Shown here: piece by piece, positions 27,806 through 35,056 of the stretch | Layout of the letters: each line of letters begins with the position of its first letter | How positions within the stretch are numbered: position 1 is the stretch's first letter | Assembly (NCBI RefSeq): GCF_009193265.1 | Contig: NZ_VZZZ01000005.1 | Coordinates: forward strand, 62,001-126,000 | Direction: 5' to 3' | DNA: 64,000 nucleotides | Origin: Marinobacter changyiensis | Lineage (GTDB): Bacteria; Pseudomonadota; Gammaproteobacteria; Pseudomonadales; Oleiphilaceae | Translations under genes and position numbers: made by a program | The notes under the pieces: generated by a model | What the model saw: the letters and a program-made list of their open reading frames with translations, nothing else | The model's database searches: none | What the model was told of the DNA's origin: nothing

Positions 27806-28144
27806 AGAAAACTGGGGCTTGATGTATTGGTCCATGGTGAACCCGATCGTAATGATATGGTGGAGTACTTGCGGATTCGCTCGCCGGCTTCACTACATCC
27901 CGGAACGGCTGGGGCCAGAATTATGGTACCCGCTGGTCAAACGACCCATCATTTACGGCGACGTCTATCAGGAAAAGCCAATAACGCTGCACTGGGCGAA
28001 ATATGCTCAAAGTCTCAGCTTAAGGCCGGTAAAGGGCATGCTTACAGGTTCCACGACCATGATCGCTTGGGCGTCTGTCAGGGAAGATCTCGCCACTCCG
28101 GTCATGGCTGACCAGATTGCGTTGGCGCTGCGGGATGAAATCGC
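27806..28144 (+). pseudogene. metE: Remnant of cobalamin-independent methionine synthase MetE
   Basis: Three frames together recover a central piece of MetE, corresponding to roughly a sixth of the about 750-residue enzyme: [19 protein letters not shown], then in a second frame [16 protein letters not shown], then in a third [40 protein letters not shown] and [11 protein letters not shown]. There are therefore at least two frameshifts, and both the N-terminal two thirds and the catalytic zinc-binding C-terminus are gone. It lies head to head with the metR remnant, as intact metR/metE pairs do, but with only about 8 bases between. Confidence 0.88.
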
Positions 28145-28210
28145 GCCTCAGAACCGGCGACAGCCGAGTAACTGACTCTGACACCGCTGGTTCTTGAGGG
28201 CCTGAAGCTG

Positions 28211-28245
28211 AAAAGCCCCGGTCATAAACGACTCGGGACTTTTTT
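28211..28245. terminator. Probable terminator between metE remnant and DUF1329 gene
   Basis: AAAAGCCCCG (28211-28220) and CGGGACTTTT (28234-28243) form a 10-bp stem with one mismatch on the plus strand and one G-U pair on the minus strand; the plus strand continues with T residues to 28245. The position between convergent units suits a two-way terminator. Confidence 0.5.
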
Positions 28246-28281
28246 CCACAAGTCATACCATGCACGTCGGCTACCTGCGGT

Positions 28282-29640
28282 TCAGCTACCTGCATCCCGG
28301 CGTACCGACGATGCCGTGAACTCACCCGAGCGGAAGCCGGGGTTGAAATCGTAAGGTCCCTGGCCGTCATCCAATCCGTCAATGAAGTAGCGCTCTGCTT
28401 TAAGGTCATAAGTGACTTCAATGGTTGTCCAGAACACCGGCTCCGTATAATAGGAAATATTGTGGGCTTCGGATACGCGCCACAGCTTTCCCTCATTATC
28501 ATATTCTTCGGTTGCCACTATCTGCCAGCTGTCTTCATCCATGTAGAAAACCCGCTTGCCATAGATATGCCTCAGCCCGGTTCGCAACGTCGCCTCGACA
28601 ACCCATACCCGGTGCAATTCGTAACGGGTTAACTCCGGATTAATATGCCGGGGCTTAACGATTTTCTCACCCGTGGCTTCAGGCTGGTGCAATTTGTAGG
28701 CATTGTAAGGGACATAGATTTCTTTTTTACCTTTGAGCTCCCATTCATACTGATTGGGAGCTCCGTTGTAGAGATCTTTCTGATCGACTGAACGCATGGA
28801 AGAACTGTTTGGAAGATCTGTCTCGTAGGCCAGATTCGGTGAACGCCGCAACCGACGAGAGCCGGACTCGTACCGCCAGGCCAGCCGTGGAGAGCGAACC
28901 TGATCCAGCGTCTCGTGAACCAGGTTGATGGTGCCGGCAAGAATCGAGGGCGCCATGATCCGTGTTTTCAGATAGAAAATCTTGTTATCAATGTCCGCCA
29001 ACTCGGTATCCGGTTCGCTGTACGCAAAATAGTAACCGTACTCGGTCAGAATCGGGTTAAAGGATCCCTCACGGGTAGGCGTGGCAAAGGCAGAGCGAAA
29101 AGACACTTGTTCACCGCGGTAGCGCAAGATGTGGTTCCAAACTGCCTCAAGCCCGTTCCGGGGAATCGGGAATGGACTGGTCATAATCGTTTTGGTTACG
29201 CCATTGCCATTCTCGAGAAGCTCGGCATTCACCGCATTGGCGCGGGACTTCTCATAAACGGCCTCTGGGAACGCAGCAGTTCTGCGAGTCTGATACACCG
29301 GCATCACAAGGTCCGGACCATATTGCCGCAACATCGCCAGATGCCCGTCGGTCAGCTTATCGCGGTATAACCCCAGGTTTGCCTGGTTTATGAAAAACAG
29401 CGGCTTGTCATCAGAAAACGGATTGGTTTCAATTTTGCCGCGCTGCCAGCCCGCCGGCGGCGTCGATAACCCGCCTGTCCACGCCGGTATGGTGCCGGCG
29501 TCGTTACCGGCCCGGGTCGCACCAATCGGAGTCAAGTCTGAACCGAGCCTTGCGGCCTCAGTCACACTAACCTTGGCCAGCGCCACACCACCGAGCATTA
29601 ACGACAACGTCGCCATAGCTGCAAAAAAGCAAATGCGCAT
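28282..29640 (-). CDS. DUF1329 exported protein
   Basis: This 452-residue protein belongs to DUF1329, a family of exported proteins common in Pseudomonas and Marinobacter and often found with DUF1302 outer-membrane proteins. It has a signal peptide (MRICFFAAMATLSLMLGGVA, cut near ALA-KV), then LTPIGATRAGNDAGTIPAWT, the usual family start. A LolA/LolB-like lipid-binding fold has been suggested for relatives. VYMDE-like beta segments such as KRVFYMDEDSWQIVATEEYD occur late. No DUF1302 partner is adjacent. The substrate is unknown; lipid or hydrophobic-compound handling at the envelope is inferred. Confidence 0.88.
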   Translation of the reverse strand: MRICFFAAMATLSLMLGGVALAKVSVTEAARLGSDLTPIGATRAGNDAGTIPAWTGGLSTPPAGWQRGKIETNPFSDDKPLFFINQANLGLYRDKLTDGHLAMLRQYGPDLVMPVYQTRRTAAFPEAVYEKSRANAVNAELLENGNGVTKTIMTSPFPIPRNGLEAVWNHILRYRGEQVSFRSAFATPTREGSFNPILTEYGYYFAYSEPDTELADIDNKIFYLKTRIMAPSILAGTINLVHETLDQVRSPRLAWRYESGSRRLRRSPNLAYETDLPNSSSMRSVDQKDLYNGAPNQYEWELKGKKEIYVPYNAYKLHQPEATGEKIVKPRHINPELTRYELHRVWVVEATLRTGLRHIYGKRVFYMDEDSWQIVATEEYDNEGKLWRVSEAHNISYYTEPVFWTTIEVTYDLKAERYFIDGLDDGQGPYDFNPGFRSGEFTASSVRRDAGS

Positions 29641-29767
29641 TACATCTTCCTCCTTGTGGCACCAACTTAACCATTATCCGGCGATCTGCTTCCCCAGGGC
29701 CTTCGACCTGCAAAATCTGGAAGAAAGATAGGTGCCTATGAATGTGATATTCCGCGTGGCTTATTGC

Positions 29768-29807
29768 CTGAAAACAAAATATGGCACAACATTTATTTTG
29801 TTTTCAG
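29768..29807. repeat. 14-bp inverted repeat in intergenic region
   Basis: CTGAAAACAAAATA (29768-29781) and its exact complement (29794-29807) are separated by 12 bases. The repeat lies in the 280-base divergent region between the DUF1329 gene and the DUF6586-type gene. It is AT-rich without a flanking T-run in either direction, so it looks like an operator or cruciform rather than a terminator. The rest of 29641-29920 shows no gene. Confidence 0.6.
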
Positions 29808-29920
29808 TTGTTATGACACTGTTTTGACGAAAGAAAACCCACCCGCAGCGGTGGTAATTCGAGGGGAATTTATTTGCGGAATCTGATAAACTAACAGTTG
29901 TTTTTAAAACGGGATCCGCC

Positions 29921-30397
29921 ATGAGTTCCGAATGGTACACACTGACCTCACAGAAATTGTTTTTGGCTGAAACACTTATAAAGATTTCACAACAAGCTCC
30001 CGACCGGGGCACTGTGGAGGCGACACTTCAAGGTGCGATCGAGCTTTCTCTCAGGGCCCGGAAATGCCTGTTGCTGATGATCGCCCGGTATTATCAGCAC
30101 AAATCCGCCCAGCCGGAATCTCTGGATGAGTTAAAAGCGCTTATAGGTACAGATGCGCCCGAGTCGGTTCAACTGCTGGCCATCGCCAAGAAGCCAGGGA
30201 GCTGGTGGGATTATCTGGACCAGATGGAATTGAGCCAGGGCAAACCGCCGGGTAAGAAGAAAACCATTTCAGAAGACAATATTATTGCCGTTGCCATCGA
30301 TACCGGCCCCGACCGGAGTGCAGCGTTGCTGGCAGACTCAATCGCTGCCATGAGGCAATACCTGACCATCCTGGCGGAAAGGCATGAAGAGTGGTGA
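29921..30397 (+). CDS. Conserved small protein, DUF6586-type (near lexA-sulA)
   Basis: This 158-residue soluble protein (MSSEWYTLTSQKLFLAETLI) resembles the conserved hypothetical gene found near sulA-lexA and topA in pseudomonads (PA3010 position). It is mostly helical, with ELSLRARKCLLLMIARYY in the first half, GSWWDYLDQME in the middle, and a basic KPPGKKK linker. No catalytic motif, signal peptide or membrane helix is visible. The function is unknown; conserved linkage with SOS genes may only reflect chromosomal neighbourhood. Confidence 0.75.
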   Translation: MSSEWYTLTSQKLFLAETLIKISQQAPDRGTVEATLQGAIELSLRARKCLLLMIARYYQHKSAQPESLDELKALIGTDAPESVQLLAIAKKPGSWWDYLDQMELSQGKPPGKKKTISEDNIIAVAIDTGPDRSAALLADSIAAMRQYLTILAERHEEW

Positions 30398-30473
30398 TGA
30401 AACCAGGCGCAGGGCGCCATACAAAGCAATTCATATATGAGCCATAAGGCTCAATTGACCAAAGGTTTGAGAA

Positions 30474-30734
30474 ATGTCGGCTTCTTTTTTTGAGATTATT
30501 CAGTTAACCGACGGTGACTACGCCCTGAGGCGTATTGACGATGATGCAGCGCCATTGGTGCGCATCTCGTTTTCGGCTGAAGCCAAGGAAATGATGGAAG
30601 ATAAAGAAATGTCAGTTGCGAAAGCCATGATTGCTGCTGGTATAGAGGCCGTTGGAACGGTCGGACATGACCTTGACTGGGATGAGGACGATAACGACCA
30701 CACCCCGAGCCAACGCTCATACACGCTGCATTAA
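30474..30734 (+). CDS. Conserved small acidic protein next to sulA
   Basis: This 86-residue acidic protein (MSASFFEIIQLTDGDYALRR) matches in size and place the hypothetical gene between sulA and the DUF6586 gene of pseudomonads (PA3009 position). It has one small beta-alpha unit with LVRISFSAEAKEMMEDK, then an acidic tail (DLDWDEDDNDHTP). It lies 76 bases after the preceding gene; a perfect stem-loop TGAGCC-ATAA-GGCTCA (30438-30453) lies 20 bases before its ATG and might mask or attenuate translation. It runs convergent to sulA. Function unknown. Confidence 0.78.
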   Translation: MSASFFEIIQLTDGDYALRRIDDDAAPLVRISFSAEAKEMMEDKEMSVAKAMIAAGIEAVGTVGHDLDWDEDDNDHTPSQRSYTLH

Positions 30735-30753
30735 TTTGGGTGCTTGGGGGAGC

Positions 30754-31293
30754 TTAACGCTGCCTCAGGACTACCCCATGGCTCCGCCCCCTGGCTGATG
30801 CTTGCTGAAGAGACTCCAGCGATGCAAGCCCGAGCTTACTGGTCCACATCACCACTGCGTGACAAGTGCCAGCGCTGAGGGCTCGCTCGGCCAGTTCAAG
30901 CGCTGGATAGTCGTCGGATGAACGCAGCACCAGAATTTCACCAGTGATGATACCGTGCATGGTCTGCCATTTGCTCACCAGAGCCTGGGGTGGATCAATC
31001 CATGCCAACCAGCGCCGCTCCTGGTTGAGTTGGGTCAGCATCGGTAACAACAACTGAAAGTTCTCCACCTGACCGGCCGGTAGAATAATCTCCGTCACGT
31101 TGCCGCTGCCCTGCTCCGTCGCAGTTCTGGGCTTGGGAGTTACTGCGGGCCTGGGACCAACTGGAGTGTCCTGCCGCATTTTGGCAGCCCCGACCGTTAC
31201 GGACCCTATAATTCTTGGCTCCGAAGTCAAACCAGCTCTACCTGGAGCGCCCTGGCCATATGACAGGTTCTGATTAAAACTGAGTTGTTCCAT
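30754..31293 (-). CDS. sulA: SOS cell-division inhibitor SulA
   Basis: SulA blocks FtsZ assembly after DNA damage. With the start at 31293 (MEQLSFNQNLSYGQGA) it has 179 residues; GAGGG lies 6 bases upstream. The C-terminal SulA domain contains VTEIILPAGQVENFQLLLPM and RRWLAWIDPPQALVSKWQ, typical of the RecA-like SulA family. The gene follows lexA by 91 bases and no LexA box is visible in that gap, so it should be expressed from the lexA promoter as in Pseudomonas lexA-sulA. Confidence 0.92.
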   Translation of the reverse strand: MEQLSFNQNLSYGQGAPGRAGLTSEPRIIGSVTVGAAKMRQDTPVGPRPAVTPKPRTATEQGSGNVTEIILPAGQVENFQLLLPMLTQLNQERRWLAWIDPPQALVSKWQTMHGIITGEILVLRSSDDYPALELAERALSAGTCHAVVMWTSKLGLASLESLQQASARGRSHGVVLRQR

Positions 31294-31384
31294 GTTAACC
31301 CTCACTCGCCTTTCGGCAGCACAACGTCAAAGTCTTTTTGTTAGCTGAGAAACCCACTCGCAGTGGTAAGCCGCTCACGCCGCA

Positions 31385-31993
31385 TCAGTGCATATCGGAG
31401 CGCCGGATAACACCGACACCAAGACCTTCAATGAAGAATTCCTGTTCGCCGAGATCGACCACAATCGGTTCAAACTCTTCGTTTTCTGCCATCAACATCA
31501 CTTTGGTACCCTCGCGACGATAGCGTTTCACCGTCACCTCTTCACCGACACGCGCCACGACGATCTGACCATTATGAACATCTTGCGTGCTGTGAACCGC
31601 CAGCAGGTCGCCATCGAGTATGCCAATATCTTTCATACTCATGCCTCGAACCCTCAGCAGATAATCAGCCGACGGCGAGAAAAAGTTCGCCTGTAAGGTA
31701 CAGTGATCCTCAATGTGTTCTTGCGCGAGAATCGGACTACCCGCCGCCACCTGGCCAATCACCGGCAACCCCAGATCGGCTTCCGACTCCGGCAACCTGA
31801 TACCACGGCTGGCGCCGGGTACCATTTCAATAGCGCCCTTCCGGGCGAGGGCTCGCAAATGCTCTTCAGCGGCATTGGCAGAACGAAATCCCAGCTCAGC
31901 GGCAATTTCGGCGCGGGTAGGCGGATATCCGGTTTCGTCGAGATAACGTTTTATAATGCCCAGAACCTGGGACTGCCGTGCTGTGAGCTTCAT
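31385..31993 (-). CDS. lexA: SOS repressor LexA
   Basis: LexA represses the SOS regulon and is destroyed by RecA-stimulated self-cleavage. The 202-residue product starts [20 protein letters not shown] and has a winged helix-turn-helix ([20 protein letters not shown]), the Ala-Gly cleavage site in [13 protein letters not shown], and the Ser-Lys dyad (Ser in [11 protein letters not shown], Lys in EEVTVKRY). An adjacent ATG one codon earlier is an equal start; the frame reaches 32089 but that part is promoter DNA with LexA boxes. It is expected to repress its own operon. Confidence 0.97.
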   Translation of the reverse strand: MKLTARQSQVLGIIKRYLDETGYPPTRAEIAAELGFRSANAAEEHLRALARKGAIEMVPGASRGIRLPESEADLGLPVIGQVAAGSPILAQEHIEDHCTLQANFFSPSADYLLRVRGMSMKDIGILDGDLLAVHSTQDVHNGQIVVARVGEEVTVKRYRREGTKVMLMAENEEFEPIVVDLGEQEFFIEGLGVGVIRRSDMH

Positions 31994-32004
31994 CATATCG
32001 GACC

Positions 32005-32020
32005 CTGTTTTTATATACAG
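32005..32020 (-). promoter_or_regulatory. LexA box of lexA-sulA
   Basis: The minus strand reads CTGTATATAAAAACAG, a perfect CTGT-N8-ACAG LexA site, 9 bases before the lexA start region. A second, degraded half-site (CTGTATATATTGAGTT, 32023-32038) lies beside it and overlaps the -10 region, recalling the double operator of other lexA genes. Confidence 0.9.
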
Positions 32021-32027
32021 TAAACTC

Positions 32028-32056
32028 AATATATACAGTGTTTCATCCAGTGTAAA
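32028..32056 (-). promoter_or_regulatory. Sigma-70 promoter of lexA
   Basis: The minus strand has TTTACA, a 17-base spacer and TATATT, a near-consensus promoter. The -10 element overlaps the degraded second LexA half-site and lies next to the perfect LexA box, so LexA binding would block polymerase. Confidence 0.78.
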
Positions 32057-32248
32057 GCCAGCACCTGAACCCGATACATAATTGACCATCCGGTATCTAC
32101 TGATGCCTGATCAGTCGAAAACCTGCGAGCATCCGGTATTACGCTTGAAAGAGAAGGTTTTCGGGTCAACCATTGCGAACAGCGATTACGCCAATGTCAC
32201 TGCTCCGGCCGGTAACAGGCCAATATTGGCCCCTCTACGGGTGTGTTT

Positions 32249-32317
32249 GTAGGAGCGACTTCAGTCGCGAATTCCGGAGTTATCCGGGAACTCTATCGCG
32301 GTTGAAACCGCTCCTAC
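32249..32317. repeat. REPIN, copy 1 (two inverted REP sequences)
   Basis: A 22-base REP arm (starting GTAGGAGCGACTTCAGTCGC, 32249-32270) and an inverted arm (ending GTTGAAACCGCTCCTAC, 32296-32317) flank a 25-base spacer. Each arm is itself a hairpin (GCGAC-TTCA-GTCGC; GCGGTT-GA-AACCGC). This GTAGGAGCG type is the Pseudomonas-group REP family mobilised by RAYT transposases. The DNA from 32057 to 32248 contains no gene I can recognise. Confidence 0.85.
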
Positions 32318-32331
32318 CGGGCCAGGTAGTT

Positions 32332-32400
32332 GTAGGAGCGACTTCAGTCGCGAATTCTGGAGTTATCCGGGCACTCTATCGCGGTTGAAACCGCTCCTAC
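32332..32400. repeat. REPIN, copy 2
   Basis: A second 69-base REPIN lies 83 bases downstream of copy 1 in the same orientation. It differs from copy 1 at two spacer bases only (at 32356 and 32372), so the tandem is recent or homogenised. The 14 bases between copies are CGGGCCAGGTAGTT. Confidence 0.85.
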
Positions 32401-32467
32401 ACGGGTAGCGGAGTACTGACGCTTGGGATTATGGTAGTGTGCATTTTTACTTTTCAAGGAGATCACG

Positions 32468-33469
32468 ATGACGTCCAAAGGCAGCTGTCACATGCCCGAC
32501 ATTCTGCGAACGTCCGATAACAAGGAACGCAGGGTCGGTGTGGAAGTCGAGATCTCTGGCCTCAGCTATGAGAAACTCGTAGCGCTGACTGCCCGATTAC
32601 TGGATGGCGAGGCAAGGCAGACCTCCCGCTACGTCAGCTCGGTGACAACCCCTCTGGGGGAGTTCCTTATCGAGCTGGATTCTGACCCTATAAAGGAGAT
32701 GGACCTGAAGGACCAGCGCCTGCCGGAGTCTATTCGCGAGCTTGGGGGCCACGCCATGGACATCATCGACGCCGCCGCGGAGAGAATCGTACCGCTCGAA
32801 ATTGTGAGCCCGCCGATTCCTTTCACCAGGCTGGAGGCCATCGAGACACTCTGCAACGAACTTCGTGAAGCGGGCGCACTGGGCAGTCGAGAAGCGATCG
32901 TCTATGCCTTCGGTCTGCAATTGAATCCGGAACTGCCGGATCTCAAACCAGCCACCCTGGTGAATTACTTCCGTGCCTTTGCCACACTTTATGACTGGCT
33001 CAAATCGCGACACCAGCTCGACCTCAGCCGCAAGTTCACCAGCTATATCGAGCCTTGGGACAGTGACTACATTGATCTGTTGCTGAAAGACGACTACGAG
33101 CCAGACCAGCGACAATTGATGGAAGATTACCTGCGCACCAACCCGACCCGTAACCGGGCACTGGACTTGCTGCCCCTGTTTTCATACCTGGACGATGAAC
33201 TGCTCAGGAAGCATGTGGAAGATCGCCGTATCAAGTCTCGCCCAACCCTGCACTACCGCTTGCCGGACTGTGATATCGACAATCCGGAATGGCACTTTTC
33301 AACCGTCTGGAATGACTGGGTTGTACTCGAGCAGCTAGTGGCCAACGCAGCGGACCTGAAAGAACTGGCGGGGCTTTATCGTGACAGTCGTAAACTCAGT
33401 TTTCATAATCTGACCAGCAGCTGGACAAATAACTGCCACCGCTGGCTGGAAGCGAAGGGCTATGTCTGA
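32468..33469 (+). CDS. Amidoligase-family protein (Amidoligase_2)
   Basis: This 333-residue protein belongs to the putative amidoligase enzymes related to glutamine synthetase, predicted to form amide bonds between carboxyl and amino groups. Signs are the acidic metal-binding start RRVGVEVEISGLSYEKL, the strand LIELDSDP, PLEIVSPPIPF (the EIVSPP motif) and FGLQLNPELPDL, where related proteins have the next active-site strand. AAGGAG lies before the ATG. The gene overlaps the next by 8 bases; the pairing of such amidoligases with class I amidotransferase-like hydrolases has been proposed to make or break gamma-glutamyl-type peptides. The substrate is unknown. Confidence 0.82.
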   Translation: MTSKGSCHMPDILRTSDNKERRVGVEVEISGLSYEKLVALTARLLDGEARQTSRYVSSVTTPLGEFLIELDSDPIKEMDLKDQRLPESIRELGGHAMDIIDAAAERIVPLEIVSPPIPFTRLEAIETLCNELREAGALGSREAIVYAFGLQLNPELPDLKPATLVNYFRAFATLYDWLKSRHQLDLSRKFTSYIEPWDSDYIDLLLKDDYEPDQRQLMEDYLRTNPTRNRALDLLPLFSYLDDELLRKHVEDRRIKSRPTLHYRLPDCDIDNPEWHFSTVWNDWVVLEQLVANAADLKELAGLYRDSRKLSFHNLTSSWTNNCHRWLEAKGYV

Positions 33470-34181
33470 GCATCCCCTTCCCGGGCTGACCATTGGCATC
33501 AGCGGGCCGTCACGAATCCGCCTCAGTCATCGATTGATCAGTTTCGGATTACGGATTCACGGTGCCAGAACGGTCTATATCAGGCCCGGCTCCAAAATTG
33601 ACGTTAACCTGCTGGACGGGCTTGTGTTGTCCGGCGGTACCCATGTGCATCCGGAGCGATACGGTCAGGAACCCGAGATAAAGGCCCGTTATGACAACCG
33701 TCGCGACACCACCGATATGGGGCTGCTCGAGAAGGCAGAGCAGCTTGGGCTGCCGGTTCTGGGCATTTGTCGGGGCGCCCAGCTGATCAATATTTATCGC
33801 AAGGGTTCGCTTTGTCAGAACGTCACGCCCCTGCGCGTCAATACGCGACATCGACCGCTCCTGCTGCCGCTCCAAACGGTTCGCGTGGTGCAGGACAGCC
33901 GCATCGGCAATATCATAAGAGGGCCCAGCATTGGCGCCAACCGAATCCACAGCCAGACCATAAAGCAACTCGGGCACCAATTACGGGTGGTGGCGGTGGA
34001 TAACGATTTGTTCGTCCAGGCTATCGAGGATACAGAAGGACAATGGCTGATGGGTGTGCAATGGCATCCGGAGTACCTGCTGTATCATCCCCTGCACCGG
34101 CGGCTGTTCCGATGTTTTGTCGATGCCGCCCTTGCGCGGAAGCGCGCTAGACTGGCAGGTGACGACGAAGCACCGCTTTAA
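33462..34181 (+). CDS. Class I glutamine amidotransferase-like hydrolase (peptidase C26, PuuD-like)
   Basis: This 239-residue protein has the class I amidotransferase triad: nucleophile Cys103 in LGICRGAQLINI, and His202 and Glu204 in GVQWHPE. LDGLVLSGGTHVHPERYG is the oxyanion-strand region shared with gamma-glutamyl-GABA hydrolase PuuD. The start ATG overlaps the end of the amidoligase gene, so the two are coupled. A catabolic or editing role, cleaving an amide made by the partner, is inferred. The canonical PuuD histidine motif (HHQ) is replaced by IHSQ. Confidence 0.85.
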   Translation: MSEHPLPGLTIGISGPSRIRLSHRLISFGLRIHGARTVYIRPGSKIDVNLLDGLVLSGGTHVHPERYGQEPEIKARYDNRRDTTDMGLLEKAEQLGLPVLGICRGAQLINIYRKGSLCQNVTPLRVNTRHRPLLLPLQTVRVVQDSRIGNIIRGPSIGANRIHSQTIKQLGHQLRVVAVDNDLFVQAIEDTEGQWLMGVQWHPEYLLYHPLHRRLFRCFVDAALARKRARLAGDDEAPL

Positions 34182-34347
34182 TCTGCTGAATGTCTTCGGC
34201 GTCTTGAGGCAGTGCCTGTAAATGCCGGTCAACCCAGGTTTTCAGCTGGCTTCGGGTAGTCACATAGGAAGGGTCGGAGCCAGTCAGGCGGAACAGAATA
34301 TCCCGCTCTCTGGCTGTCAGCCTTACCTGCTTATCATGTAATAGCAT
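34147..34347 (-). CDS. Small protein of unknown function
   Basis: This 66-residue frame (MLLHDKQVRLTARERDILFR) is basic and helical, ending DIQQIKAVLRRHLPV. LTARERDILFRLTG recalls the first helix of LuxR-type DNA-binding domains, but no complete helix-turn-helix is present. It overlaps the 3' end of the amidotransferase-like gene by 35 bases, and no clear ribosome site precedes it. It is the only frame filling the gap 34182-34359. It may be real, though chance cannot be ruled out. Confidence 0.42.
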   Translation of the reverse strand: MLLHDKQVRLTARERDILFRLTGSDPSYVTTRSQLKTWVDRHLQALPQDAEDIQQIKAVLRRHLPV

Positions 34348-34359
34348 GGAGAATTATAT

Positions 34360-35052
34360 ATGCCCCGTAATCTTACAGGCCGCTTCGCAACCCTGTTGGG
34401 CGCCGTCGCACTTGCGCTCCCCGTCACCCTGCTGGCCGGCGAAGTCAGTCTCACCGGAGAAGGTTCGGTAAAGTATACGCCAGACAGCGCCCGGCTGCAG
34501 TTTACGGCTGCAGCCGAGCATGAGAGCACAAAAAAAGCCACTGAAGCCGTCAACGAGAAGATAGCAGCCTGGAACAACGCAGTGCGTGATTATCGTGCGC
34601 AACTGGATGACTACAACGACGCCAGCCTGACGCTCTATACCCGTAACCTGCCGGTCAGCGAGCGCAATGAAGAGCCCGAACAGCGGGCCGTAGCCTCCCA
34701 GTCGGTCAGCTTCGTAATAAAAGATCTGGCCCTGCTGAATCCCCTGATTGCTGCTGCTCAGAAACTTGGTATGGAATATCATCTCGGAGCCCATCAGTTC
34801 TTCCATTCTGACGAGAGCGGCCTGCATCAGCAGGCTCTTGGCCGGGCCATTGCCGATGCCAGGAAACGGTGCGCCTTTGTCGCCGGAGAGCTGGACAAAA
34901 CCTGCGGCGACATCAAAACCATTAACGTCAATGGCGGCGGGCGCCCAATGCCGATGATGATGGCCGAAGCCCGGAGTGATAAAAGCGCGGTCTCCGAAGT
35001 CGGCCCCAGGGAAATCCAGACCAGCGTCAGCGCCACCTTCGAGCTGGACTGA
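34360..35052 (+). CDS. SIMPL-domain (DUF541) periplasmic protein
   Basis: This 230-residue protein has a signal peptide (RFATLLGAVALALPVTLLA, cut before GEVSL) and a SIMPL/DUF541 domain: VSLTGEGSVKYTPDSARLQF at the start, and LGRAIADARKRCAFVAGELD near the middle, the usual second conserved helix. Relatives include E. coli YggE, linked to oxidative stress, and BP26 of Brucella. GGAG lies 8 bases before the ATG. It ends 4 bases before the convergent tamB stop. The exact function is unknown. Confidence 0.88.
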   Translation: MPRNLTGRFATLLGAVALALPVTLLAGEVSLTGEGSVKYTPDSARLQFTAAAEHESTKKATEAVNEKIAAWNNAVRDYRAQLDDYNDASLTLYTRNLPVSERNEEPEQRAVASQSVSFVIKDLALLNPLIAAAQKLGMEYHLGAHQFFHSDESGLHQQALGRAIADARKRCAFVAGELDKTCGDIKTINVNGGGRPMPMMMAEARSDKSAVSEVGPREIQTSVSATFELD

Positions 35053-35056
35053 TGGA

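Noticed and set aside
27738..28175. A 145-codon plus-strand frame taken as an intact gene
   Set aside because: Only its second half matches MetE, and the matching residues before it lie in two other frames, so it is a pseudogene piece.
31294..31384. A separate LexA-controlled promoter for sulA
   Set aside because: No CTGT-N8-ACAG site or good -35/-10 pair was seen in the 91-base gap, so read-through from lexA is the simpler view.
32249..32400. CRISPR-like repeat
   Set aside because: There are only two units, each internally palindromic with nearly identical spacers, and no cas genes are present; the pattern is that of REPINs.
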